A DNA stretch of 64,000 nucleotides. Origin: Homalodisca vitripennis. Its lineage: Eukaryota > Arthropoda > Insecta > Hemiptera > Cicadellidae. The notes beneath the pieces were generated by a model. It had not been told where the DNA came from, ran no database searches, and saw nothing but the letters and a program-made list of their open reading frames with translations. The DNA lies in the NCBI RefSeq assembly GCF_021130785.1, contig NC_060213.1:115336501-115400500 (forward strand), given 5' to 3'. Positions 48,628 through 59,892 of the stretch are shown here, piece after piece; position 1 is the first letter of the stretch; each line of letters begins with the position of its first letter. A program made the position numbers and the translations under genes.

Positions 48628-50095
48628 AATCGAAATCAAATCAAAATCATCTATTTCTCATTCACATTAACATGTATCGAGAATGGTCAATATGTATAAA
48701 TAACTAAATACTAAAAATATTCTTGTCAAAGTTATTGTTATATCTGGTAAAACTACAAATTAAGAAATATATTGAAAAACAGTACTTCTGATATTTTTAC
48801 TTGTAAGTTTGGGTGGGACACAAAAGTTCAGAGAGTAAGTAAAAAGAGTTTTTTACAAAAACGTCTTTTAGCTTGTTTTTGAAAGATGCAAGTGAAGTGA
48901 TGGCAATTAAATAATCTGGCAATCTATTATAAATTGTAGGTCCTAAATATTCTATTGATTTGTGGAACATATTATTACACTATGGTGGGGTACTGTTAAA
49001 CTATTTTTATTTCTGGTGGGATGTATATGATTGTGGGTAAGAAAATCGGTAATGTGTTTAAAAGTGTAAATTGAAACGGAATAAAAGAAAATGGAAGGAA
49101 GGGTTAGTATACGTTCTTTGTGAAACACTTGCCTAAAGCTCTCCAGGGCCCTCAACCCAAACACTAACCGAATACCCCTCTTTTGCAATTTAAATACTCT
49201 TTGTAACAGAGAAGATGAAGCAGTTCCCCATGACATCACAGAGGAAAAGTAACTATCATATACCATTTTCAGTGGATTACTTTTCAGGAAATTGGAAATA
49301 CACCTTAAGTAAAACAATACAGAGTTGAGCTTAGAGCAAAGGGCCTATACATGCTGACGCAAAGAAAAAACAGCATCCAGATGAACGCCCAAGCAACATA
49401 ATGAATCAACCTAAATTATGTCAACCTCGTCTAAAGCAACAAAACCCTTAGAAACTGTCTGAGATCGAAAGTGAAGAATTGATGTTTTGTCAAAATTGAG
49501 GAATAAATTGTTGCTAATGAACCAAGAGTACATTTTTTCTATCGTAGCGTTTAATTGAAGATTTAACACCATTGAAGAGTCTGCCCGAAAAATGACCGTG
49601 GTGTCATCAGCATATTGAATGACGTGAGCTTCAGGGACACAAAAGCTTAAGTCGTTTACATACAAGGTAAAGAGAAGAGGTCCCAAGATAGAACCTTCAG
49701 GAACACCCATGGAGACCTCAACGAAATCTGACTGTGCCGTACCAAAGGAGGTGGTAACCTTAACACTCTAGTAACGATTTGAAAGGTTACTAGACTGAAC
49801 CACAGCAGGGGAGAACCTCTGATGCCGTAGATTCTGTATCAAACGCTCTCGTGAGGTCGCAAAAAACACCAGCTACGTGATTCTGATTGCTAAGATGAGG
49901 AAATACATACGAGTATTTGGAAAATTGGGCAATAGCATCGGTGGTAGATTTAGAAGGAACAAATCCAAATTGAGTATTAACATCAGTATTACAGAAGCGG
50001 TAACGATTTTGGGACCAAGACAAACATATCATACTTTCAATATTGCTGTAGATTTATGGAACAGGGTAGATATTAAAGTGAAATCAACAGCATAA
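48628..50095 (-). mobile_element. LINE C: 5'-truncated non-LTR retrotransposon of a different family
   Basis: A minus-strand fragment carrying only reverse-transcriptase sequence and a 3' UTR. The 3' end (48628-48650) on the element strand is a GATTT-type pentamer tail (gatttgatttcgatttg). 5' truncation is the common product of incomplete LINE reverse transcription. The protein differs clearly from LINE A and LINE B. Outer limits are approximate. Confidence 0.85.
48952..50032 (-). pseudogene. LINE C reverse transcriptase fragment, frameshifted and internally deleted
   Basis: Frame 1 (50032-49790) gives TQFGFVPSKSTTDAI and GVFCDLTRAFDT (RT motif A). Frame 2 (49710-49411) gives GVPEGSILGPLLFTLYVNDL and IQYADDTTVIF, with the catalytic Asp pair intact. 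Frame 3 (49317-48952) gives MVYDSYFSSVMSWG and LQRVFKLQKRGIRLVFG, the post-core region of Jockey/CR1-group RTs. Between motif A and GVPEGS, sequence expected in such enzymes is missing or scrambled (about 49710-49800). The endonuclease and ORF1 are absent. It cannot be functional. Confidence 0.88.
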
Positions 50096-50099
50096 GAAT

Positions 50100-52590
50100 T
50101 AATAGTGAAAATTAAAAGATATTCAGTTATTGGCAGTTTTATTCTCCAACAATCGTTAACCATAATGTCCTCAGATATTGACAACTGTCTGTTTTACTTC
50201 GTAAAGTTTTAGTCGTTTTTAACTTTAACAAGCTGTATTTCAGCTTTCAGATCGATTTAAAGTGAAGTTTTAAAAGTTTCCTGGAATAAGTAGGAGTTAC
50301 TGCAATTATGATTAGTTATTCATTTAATGTGTTCTTTTCTCTAAGATACTTTTAAATGAGTACAAATGTTACTTTTATAATATATTAGAGCTTCTTGCGT
50401 CTTCGCCCAATCGGCATGACGCAAATTCCAATTTGAAGGCAGATTAGCTTTTAACTACAAGGATGGCCGTTTTGGTAATTTATAATATACGTCTCTGCTC
50501 AGTTTCATAGATTTCTGGAACGTTTATGTTTTCGAGTGGTATTTAGACAAAACATTAAGATAAAAAATAACAGAATAAATACACTTATTTTTATATTGTA
50601 CGTTAACTAAGTAATGTTTAGGCACAGAAATACACAATAATACATGTTCAATCGTGTCGCTGTATGTTTAATTTATTTATGTGGTATAAAGTTATGGTGG
50701 TTGATACTAGACAGAAATATATTTATTTCAAAACTTTCTCAAATTTCAAATTTTTGCGGTAGTTAAAAATTGAGGACGTTAAAATCTGGTATATTTATAA
50801 ATATACGTGGCATTTGTGGGTTGGTCGGGCTACGTAGTATCTTTGTAAACACAAAAATTACAAGACAATTTTTAAACACTGTAACTAAATTAAATAGTGT
50901 CATTTATGAATAAAATAAGCGCTTAACGTGTTCCACCAACAGAGGACGTATAAATCTATAATATTAACTCTTTGTAAATGTATTGCTAGGAATGACAGTA
51001 GTTTTAAATCGTAACTATTCGTTTTTAACTGTATAGTTTTTGGACAGTTAAAACGCATATAGCAACTGTAGGTACCAAAGACTATTCAACGGACACTTTT
51101 TGTAGTTAATCAGAGCTGCTGACTTTGTCTCAAAATATGAACATTTGTACTAAATTCGTTGCATTTAGGATCATTGCCAAGGGTCTCAGCAGGTTAATGT
51201 CAAAGCCAACCCCTTCATATTACTATGCATTGATCTCCCTCTATTGGCAAGTCGCAATATAAACAAACGGCATGTACTTATGCATACCATGGCTGAATCC
51301 TAAAAACACCTTTGGTCCATAATACTATGTGAATTTCAAAACTAGTATATTAACACTGAGATTATCAATTTTCATCACTAAATTATAACCAGTTATTCAA
51401 GAAAAATATTCAATTATTAAACAGCAATATTCTACTAAATTCTCTTCAGTTGCTTACTATTGCATGAACGGATTAAGTTCGATGTTTGTTATTATTTCGT
51501 TATCTCTTGGCTCTTACCTCTAACTATTGACTAGAAGTTTGAATAGTACTTTTCGTATACTGCAATACAATACTTTTTTAGACTTACATACAGATTCTCA
51601 CAATAAATAATAGTACAGATCGGATCCTTAAATTATTGCTGTGCTAATTTCAAACAGTAATAAATCAATGTTTTAGTGGTGGATACGAGTTTTGAATTTC
51701 GGTTTACGTAGAAATTTTAACTCAAAATACTAACTGAATTGAATACATTAATCAAGTTTATGGTATTCAAGTGTTTAAATTTAGGTAACGAACGGATAGC
51801 TTGTTGAGTTTAGTTACAAATTCATTAGGATTCTTGCTGCAAATGCAGTAAATATTTACGTAGGGAGTTTTTATAATATTTTTGGTAAATTTTATATATC
51901 CAGTTACACCATTATAAATATATTGTTGGTTGTTTTGTAAGCATAAATATAAATTCCGACTCCACATCCACAGCATGTGTAATCGTTGTTAATGATGTGA
52001 CAGGCTGTCTAATATACATTCCGTGAAAAATTTGTAAATACCCTAGTAAAATAAATATGAAAGCAGGGTTTTATTTTTAACACAGCTAAAGTAAACTTTT
52101 CAATATAACTTGTCATATTGGTTTTGTCTCGTTCCAATGTAAAATGTAGTATAATGTTCGAAAACACGTTTCTGGGAATTAAATATTTCAGGACACTAAG
52201 TGAGTGGCTCATCCACAAATTGCTCTATTTTGTGCTGCAGTCTCCAGTAATAACCTACACAGTGTCTCGAGAGAATTTACTACTTTTCTATAACCTTCAT
52301 TACTATAATCACAATATTGGGTATAAAATATCTTATTTGAGCAGCTTAATCATCAACCCTATTGTTTTGGCTGGCAGTAATTTCTTATCGTTTCATAATT
52401 TGAAAGAACACATTTTCCTAACATTTTAACAATTTACTAGTACGAGGATTTCTACCCAGACGGAGAAACATTTCGCTAAGGGATCGGCAGTCTATAAACT
52501 GATTTACTTAATGTATTTATCCTACGGATGATTAATACATAGAAAACATTAAGGATGTCAGACATTTACTAATTAATTTTTTCAGACATT
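50100..52590. other. AT-rich non-coding stretch
   Basis: No gene supported. A 103-codon plus-strand frame (52118-52429) and its minus-strand shadow have no motif. Confidence 0.55.
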
Positions 52591-52734
52591 TTCTCATTTT
52601 TCACGTGGTCACCCATAAGGCCAGTGTATAAGGGGTCGCTAAGGCTGAGCAAAATGCTATGGAATGACAGGCACCATTATTGAAATTCGAAGAAATGAAG
52701 CTTGAATAATTGCAAAATTCCAAGTCATTAGGTC

Positions 52735-52815
52735 AAATCGTTCCTTAGTTATCATACGGACATACAGACATACAGAAATGATATTTTCCCAGTCGTCTGA
52801 GTGATAGGAACGTTC
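52735..52815 (+). repeat. dispersed repeat with gacatacagacatacag core, copy 1
   Basis: ggacatacag, aaatgatattttcccagtc, and gtgataggaacg recur at 53510-53575 with small changes. The short gacatacagacatacag run is itself a 2-copy tandem. Confidence 0.6.
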
Positions 52816-53509
52816 TGCAAATAATTTTAAGGACGTTTATGAAGACTCCACTATTCCGTGAATTGTAAATAAGCGTACGATTAAGTACGTATCAGCCTAG
52901 ATATTAGATAAAAATAATATTTAAAACATTTTGAGTAACATAACACCTATCAGTTGTGATCTATAATTATTAAATATTTTGTATCGTTGAATTCATCATC
53001 ACGAACTATATCTGCGGAGATAAACTGAAAACGGGAACACTTTTTCTGGGAAGCAAAATATTGACAGCTTTTGTTTTTTTAATTAACTTACATCTGTTAA
53101 ACTCGCCCACAGGGATTCGTCTTTACCACATACAATTCCTGTTAACTGACGGTTGTTTGGTGGTTTTAATGAAAGGTCAATTTAAGAATGTAGTTTTTAT
53201 TGAGCGTAAAATAAATATCTATATCATCTGTTAAAATAATCTCCAAATCATCTTTTGCAATAAATATATCCTGGGTTACTTGTTAGGTTTAAAAATGTCT
53301 GCATTAAATCCGATGTTTTATCCTCTTAGTTTTTTACTGTACTATTCTTATTCAGAAAGATCTAAAATTCTTCAATGTGGGCTGACAATAAATTACTAAG
53401 AATTTCACTATACCTTTTGATAAAATGATTTTCACAATTAGATCCAAATCTAGTTTAAGGTTCACAAATAGTTTCAAGTCTATAGGTCCGTTTGGCCACG
53501 ACATAACTT

Positions 53510-53575
53510 GTGGATGGACATACAGAAATGAAATTTTTCCAGCCGATTCAGTGATAGGTTCGCTGACGGTTTGAC
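53510..53575 (+). repeat. dispersed repeat with gacatacag core, copy 2
   Basis: Reads tggacatacagaaatgaaat, ttttccagccgattcagtga, then taggttcg. Same orientation as copy 1, about 0.77 kb away. A distant inverted relative may lie near 33660-33700 (gtttgtctgtatgtttctct). Confidence 0.6.
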
Positions 53576-55355
53576 AACAAAGGAAATCAATGTTAAAAAC
53601 AAAAACAGTTTTTATGTATCAAAACTATAGTTTATTAAAATAATTATATAAACAATGAATATACTTACTATTTTATAACTTTTATGAGGATAATATAAAC
53701 TATATAATGAATACCAGTGCTAAAAGTCCCTATGTTTAGGTTTGGTTGGGAAGTGAACATTGGCTTTAGGACTCTGACTTAGATCACCTGATGTTATGGT
53801 AATTTATACGATTTATACTTTTTCAAACACAGCTGTGCGTTTCAATAAAGGAATGGATTATCGTCGGAGTTAATTTTATTCCATTATTAATGATTGAACA
53901 CAGTTTAACAATCGAAAGGAATTGAGAGTTCTTAACTGAAAACTGATGTTTGTTTAATTATTTAATCCAGGGTTTAAAACGTGTGCTACGGCGGAAGCTG
54001 AAAGCCACCGAATTGTATAATGTGCAGTTTTGTTTGATGGATAAATACTTTAGTAAAATAGAATATTGAACTTTTATTATTATCTTTTTATAATCCATCC
54101 GAACTTGTCTAGTTGGCAAAGAAAATAACTGCGTACACCCAATAATCTGTTATCAATTATTAAAAAACTACACTATTTTCTCCCTGTCATAAAAAGTTTA
54201 CAATATAATTTTTATTAATCTAAGTTATTTGTCTTTGCTTGTATTACAAAGGTAATTTTATGTATCTATAATATATGATTTAAAGAATATAGATTATTAG
54301 CATAAATAAAACTTTTTTGATCTAAGAAATCTGTAATGTTAACTAATGCTAAAGAGTTTCTATTAAATTTTTATAGTAAATTAGGAATAGTATATGCGTT
54401 GTTTATGTAGCTGTGATAGCTTACCAATTTATAAAATTTATGGAAGCATATATAGTAAAATACATTCAAAATATTGAATTGAATTTCATAAAATACGTAA
54501 ATCTTGAGGTTTTGAATTAAAAATAATTTTTAATGAAGAATTATTAGTACTGGGTATACTACATTTTGTAATGTAAATATGAAGAAGGGAGTATGCACCA
54601 TCATCGAACTCAGTGTTATTCCAATACAAATGAACTTAAAAAAAGATTTCAAATCTATAATAGGTCACTTTATATTCGATATACACTCAATATTTTTAGC
54701 ACCACAAGAGATACGCTTCAGTAAAGCTCGACCAATAACGCGCATGCATACCAAATGCAATAAAGTCACATCATGAACAAAACTACACTCCTGCTAAAAA
54801 AAAAATGGAATAAACCAATCTGGTACACTGTCAGTCTTATTTATTTATAACTTCATCCTGATACATTATTTCCTTCCTTTAACTTTGTTAAACGGAGTTT
54901 AGAATTTCCTCCAACACATGCATCAAGTATAAAGCAGATTAAGTATATTTCAATATTTGTAACATATCTATTCCTAAAATCTGACTTATAAATCTAATAT
55001 TTATCATTATCTGTTCGGAATACTTATCAAAATTTAAAAAAACTATAAAGCGACTAAAAGTATAATGCAATGATCCTATGTATAAAAAATTAATGACAGA
55101 AAGATAGGCGAGGTTGTATCTGAATAAAAAGTATAAATGTCAAGATCAACAAAGAATTCAGACAAAAAAAAAGAAACAGTGTCGTTTTGTCAGGATTTGG
55201 TGTGTAAATGTATTCTTGTTCTACTTCTGTCACATACTACATACAGGCTCTCGGGACTCGACTTTATAATGTTACACTGCACCAATATCGATCTCTCCAA
55301 CCAAGTCACAATCCCCGTTACGTTGTGATTTTAAATTTCTTAATTTTTAAGAAAA

Positions 55356-55358
<3 letters not shown>
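53576..55358. other. AT-rich non-coding stretch
   Basis: Nothing supportable. Confidence 0.55.

Positions 55359-55435
<77 letters not shown>
55359..55435 (+). repeat. TA microsatellite
   Basis: About 38 uninterrupted TA units. The frame encoding an Ile-Tyr run through it is an artefact. Confidence 0.95.
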
Positions 55436-55438
<3 letters not shown>

Positions 55439-56520
55439 CTTTTCCAAATTTCCTTTTGTGGTATTAATTATATAACAGCTTGGTTTTAGAATGTTTTAGT
55501 TGTGTATTTCCATTTTTGGTTATTTTCTTTATAATTTTTGTGTTTCTTGTTCTTTTGATATATATTTTTTTCTTCCTGAAGATGTGGGTATTGAATTCCA
55601 CGAAATATAGAAGCTTTATATCTTTTTTAATTTAAATAAGTGAAATACTATATATATCGAAGAAGGATAATCGAAGAATTCAGAGAAAAGAAAAAACGGA
55701 AACAGTGGTACTACTTTTCTTTCAGTAAATCTTGGATTTTTTAGAATCTCAAGATTTGTTTAATATTGTACTTATTTAATTATGTATGTATGCCGCATTG
55801 TACGGATGTACTATTTTGGCCAACACAAAGTAACCTATCATGTACTTATGATTACTCTATTCACATTAGGCAATAATACAATTTAAAATATAAAATAACT
55901 ATAATCTCAGTGTATACGTAGATTTGTTCGATCTTGAATAAATTTTTGTCTGTGTATGTTTTAAATTAAATTAAATTTTTAAATATTTTAATGTGAATGT
56001 ATGTAGAAACATGTTCCATCCTTGCATGTTTCTGATCATAGAACTAGCAAAGTGATAGTTTTGACAAGATGTATTTGAACTTTTCTTGAACAAACCGTCA
56101 TAAGTTTACAAGTCGAGATAAATTTAAAATCTCAGTGTTGTAATGAGGCTGACTGGAGATTATTTGAAATTCAATTCGCAAGTTTAACCATTGTGAAAAT
56201 AACAAGTTAAAATTTGTCGTCTTCTTAATGTTACGGGAAAGAAAGTTTGTTCGGTCAAGTCTAGAAAACATAAAATAAAGTATTTATCTTTTTGCATTCT
56301 TCAGCTTTAATGAATAGATGCAAATATTAGCGATATAGGTTTTTTAATATTTGTGAAACATACTATAATTACGTAAAGAATAATAAATAAAATTGTATAA
56401 ATAAAAATAAATCATATTATATATAATATGACTTTAAAGATAATAACATCCACGAGAAACGTGACTGTTGTACAACACAGGATATCATTTATAAACATAA
56501 ATGCACGACTTGTACAACTA
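55436..56520. other. AT-rich non-coding stretch
   Basis: Nothing supportable. Confidence 0.55.
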
Positions 56521-56536
56521 TCTAACGCCAATCTTA

Positions 56537-56612
56537 TCCGGCATGGCTCAATAGATAACGTTCCTACCCACTAAACTTGAGATAGCCGGATCGGATCCAC
56601 TTCTAACCGTCA
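56537..56612 (+). repeat. tRNA-like sequence (possible SINE head)
   Basis: tccggcatggctcaatagat resembles an A-box region, and ccggatcggatccactt, about 45 bases on, resembles a B-box. The spacing fits a tRNA, but the stems are poor. Probably a decayed tRNA-derived SINE, unrelated to the 28.6-kb family. Confidence 0.35.
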
Positions 56613-56708
56613 ACTTTTTATTCAAACTCTAGTAAACAATATACTTTTTATTATAATCTTTACACTGCCTGTGTTAAAAAAATCTATTTATTTATATTAT
56701 GTGAATAT

Positions 56709-56840
56709 TTTATTTATTGACTGCTCGTCTATTTATTTAATATCCACTCTTTTATTTATTTTCTGCTCGTTTATTTATTGTCTGGTCATATATTAATTGT
56801 CTACTCGTTTATTTATTGTCTGCTCGTTTATTTATTATTT
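56709..56840 (+). repeat. 19-bp minisatellite, about 6 copies
   Basis: Consensus tatttattgtctgctcgtt, with substituted copies (gactgctcgtc, tctggtcata, gtctactcgtt). It ends about 95 bp before the first recognisable LINE B sequence. Confidence 0.85.
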
Positions 56841-56934
56841 GTTTTCCGGTGAATTTTTAATTAGTATATGTATTTATTGGTCTTTTTTCGTGTGCACATT
56901 TGAGTGTTTTGGTCGAGTAACTGTACAAGGTCTC

Positions 56935-57333
56935 ACAGAACATTATGTCTTTTGTTTGAGAAACAGTAAAAAATGGCAAAGACTTTATATTTTATAATCA
57001 AAATAAATACCGCGAGACTTAGAGACATTGTCTGGCGTTGTTTGGGAAGGAACTGTAAAGCGAATGTTAGGACTGATAATAAAAAAAACTATCATTTACA
57101 CCGCTAATGAGACTCACAGTGGGCCACACCCAAAAACCATGAGGGTCCTGACACCATCTCCACCTCCACAGAGACGTCTTCCCCTCGTCACGACTCCAAG
57201 ACCTGCGGGATCTTCACCTCTTACGACCACATCCTCCAGCACACCCAAGTCAGCATCTTCGACTGACATTCCGCCTGCTCCCGCACCCGCTTCGCCACTC
57301 CATTCCAGCAATACTCTAGCCACTTCATCATAG
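56935..57333 (+). pseudogene. LINE B ORF1 N-terminus: FLYWCH-type finger, frameshifted, plus Pro/Ser-rich linker
   Basis: Starting near 56945, one frame gives ETVKNGKDFIFYNQNKYRE. A shift near 56995 then gives DIVWRCLGRNCKANVRTDNK, with the C-x4-C pair. A further shift near 57108 gives NETHSGPHPKT, with the H-x3-H pair. These align one-to-one with the intact LINE A finger (GKPCIIFNDIKYR, SWRCLGRSC, QTHTGEHP). The following linker (to 57333) is rich in Pro, Ser and Thr. No single frame covers the whole domain, so this copy is dead, but the retained Cys and His positions show that the domain belongs to the family. Confidence 0.7.
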
Positions 57334-57372
57334 AAAGCAAAGACTCATCGGAAAAAATCTCAATATTAAAAA

Positions 57373-57819
57373 ATGAAAAAAACTCGTTTAAATAACGAAA
57401 TACTGGGTCTTCTAGACCACGCCATCTAGTCGGATATGCGCTTGCTAAAATTTATTGACCAAATCTTTGTATCAGACGCATCGATCTCCGATAATAAAGA
57501 AAACAAGCCAGCGACTCAAGACTGCAGTATACAATGTGATCTTCCTGTGAAAGAAAGCTCGTCTGAGCCTATTGTAACACGTACATACACAGACGTGTCT
57601 GCGCAGTGTGACCTAACAGACCAGCGGGCAGCGTGGATGGAATTGGAAGAATCAGTGCGAAGTTTAAGAGCAACAGTGGAGGTTTTGGAAGCAGAAAACC
57701 ATTGTTTAAAGCTCCAACTAAAATCCTGCAAGTATGTTGAACACTCTAGCCAACTATGGACTGTGATTCAAAGCAAAACAGATACATCTCCACCAGTAAC
57801 AACTCATAATAAATTGTAA
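57373..57819 (+). pseudogene. LINE B ORF1: coiled-coil segment with one in-frame stop
   Basis: The frame opens with the Met at 57373 and is interrupted by TAG at 57427-57429, where LINE A has Glu. It resumes with RLLKFIDQIFV, the motif shared with LINE A. The 127 codons after the stop include an acidic/Ser-rich stretch and a heptad-like helix, AWMELEESVRSLRATVEVLE, near residues 65-100, predicted by eye as a coiled coil. The Lys-rich tail of LINE A is less evident here. Confidence 0.7.
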
Positions 57820-57939
57820 TTATTGCAAACAAAAAATACAGAAAACACCGACTACAGCTTGACATCAAACAGCAGAAAAAATAAAAGGCATAAACCTCAA
57901 AAGCACCGGCTGCCGCTCGAAAACATACTCTCAACCTGC

Positions 57940-58812
57940 AATCTATTTTAATAAGAGGCGATAGTCACACTCGGCACATCGCAGGTCTTACAAGAGGACT
58001 GGTCGACTCCTCTACTTCGGTCACCGGTGTTTGCAACCCCCCGGCGCCCGCCTACTAGACATTGTCAGCCTGCCTCAGCTCGCACCTCCACCTACGAGCA
58101 CTGTCGGCCTGGACCAGCCCGCGTCTCCACCTGGACCTAGGCTTCATTGCGAGGTGCTGATTGCCGGAACAAACGACCTGGCTACCGGCGCCCAGCACAC
58201 AATCTACCAGCATCTGGAACAGTACATCACCAACAGACTGGCCGACACTCAACTAGTAGTCACCACTATGCCACATCGCTACGACCTGCAAGATCCTGAC
58301 AACCCCATCCATGACGAGACCATGCTCGTGAATGCTTTCATTGAAGAACTGGCTGCCACACACGACATCCAAGTGCTACGTCTTGACACCATTAGCCGGA
58401 AGTATTTCACAAGACATGGTCTACACCTGTCGATGCGTGGCAAGAGGCTGCTGGCCGAGATGTTGGTGAGGTGCTTGTCTACGCCCAGAACTCGCCTCGT
58501 TTGCACAGATAGCAGACTGTCAGCTATCGCTCCTACGCCTCAACCGTGCGCCGGCAGAGCGGTTCCTCCGGTAACGCCACCACCGGTACCGACGTCCCCT
58601 CCATTACCCTCATCTCCAACGCCTTCTCTCACTCTTTTGGGCCAGCTTCTTCACCGTCGTCTCCATCAACGTCCGCTCCTCTCAATCATCCGCATAACAC
58701 CTTTGCTGAAGTTGTCGCTGGGACATCTAAGCCCAATTCAATTGTAAAAACAACCAGCACTCAGACTTTTTTAGCAGAAGCTCCACCTCTGATTCCGACA
58801 AAACTTTACTGA
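57940..58812 (+). pseudogene. LINE B ORF1: SGNH (GDSL-like) hydrolase domain and C-terminal tail, frameshifted
   Basis: SILIRGDSHTRHIAGL (GDSH codons start near 57957) is SGNH block I. The frame then shifts near 58035 into a 238-codon open frame. This carries VLIAGTNDLATG (block III Asn), MPHRYDL and FTRHGLHLSMRGKRLLAEML (block V His), so all catalytic residues are present across the two frames. A later frame (58546-58812) contains NTFAEVVAGTS...TFLAEAPP, homologous to VTYAEAVGG...CFLGAPP in LINE A, just before the ORF2 start. The domain is GC-rich. Its enzymatic role in LINE replication is not established; an esterase activity is a family-level expectation. Confidence 0.85.
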
Positions 58813-58844
58813 CAAAAATAAAATGAAAAATTCCAATTTAAAGA

Positions 58845-59515
58845 TCAAAATCAAAATAAATGCATTCAAAATGCACAAATGGCTACGAATAAGGTGGATG
58901 AGCTTACTCTCATGTGCGAGGAGCTCAATCCAGACTTGTTAGTTGTGACCGAACACGGTTTTAATAGCACTATTAAAAACTCTCCTTTACCCCTCTCACT
59001 CGTTTCAACCCTACAAAGAAACGCTGTGAACATCCAGGTGTAAAATTAAAAATCAAACACTCTCATATTGATGTAATTGGTCTATATAGGTCTCCCAACG
59101 GAAACGAGAAAGAGTTTTGTTTTTTTTTAATTCGATCAGATCTTGACTGACGTTGCAAACAAAACTCGCGGTTTCATAGTTATGGGAGACTTTAACATTG
59201 ACGTCTTAGATGTCGAAAGTTCCATGACAAGGAGTGTTGGCTGACTTGCTGGGGTTGTTTGTCCTGAACTGGTCGGTTAACTCTCCAACAAGAGTGACGG
59301 CCAACTCAGCGACCGCCATTCATAATGTCATCACAAATGTAACAGAGGTTGAGTTCTTGGTGGTTGACACAGCCATTTTAGACCACTATGGCCAACGTGC
59401 CATCATCAATGGTCACGAGGTACCAAGGGGTCCCATTTCAGAGAAAACATTCAGAGATACAAGACCCACAAACATAGCATTGCTCAACTTTCAACTGGCA
59501 AAAGAAAGTTGAAAC
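58845..59515 (+). pseudogene. LINE B APE-type endonuclease, frameshifted and partly deleted
   Basis: IQNAQMATNKVDEL (conserved Asn) and VVTEHGFN (catalytic Glu) are in one frame. VIGLYRSPNGNEKEF, FIVMGDFNIDV, NSPTRVTANSATAIHNVI and AILDHYGQ follow in others; the SDH motif has become LDH, so a conserved Ser is lost. Compared with LINE A, about 100 bp covering the YCQHHSKGGGVAIFLK region is missing near 59000-59040. The linker to the RT still shows WITKGILVSREKK. Confidence 0.85.
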
Positions 59516-59892
59516 TGAAAAGTGCACATGGATTACCAAAGGTATCCTGGTTTCTAGAGAAAAAAAAAATATTTTTCTCGGAAATAAACAAGCACACACT
59601 TAACGAAGAGTTCAAAAGATTTTTTGTACAAACGAATTTATCGAAAAGTCATCAAAGCTGCGAAAGCCTATGATGTAAACAAAACGTTGCTCACGTCGAA
59701 AATGTCTCAAAAACTGCATGGGCCTTCATCAACAATAAATATTTATTAACCGACAAACCGATTGAACTAAACATCAAAGATTAACTCATTAATGATCCTT
59801 TAAGGGTAGCTGAGGAGTGCAATAAATTATTTTCCTCGGTTGGAGCTGAACTAGGACATCGTCCTCCATATAGCCAGCCTGTTCACATATCA

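Noticed and set aside
52118..52429. 103-codon frame
   Set aside because: Hydrophobic, low-complexity composition typical of AT-rich random sequence, with an overlapping frame on the other strand.
55208..55438. 76-codon frame ending in poly(Ile-Tyr)
   Set aside because: Simple TA repeat.
57516..58506. Minus-strand frames across LINE B ORF1
   Set aside because: Shadows of the coiled-coil and SGNH regions read on the plus strand.
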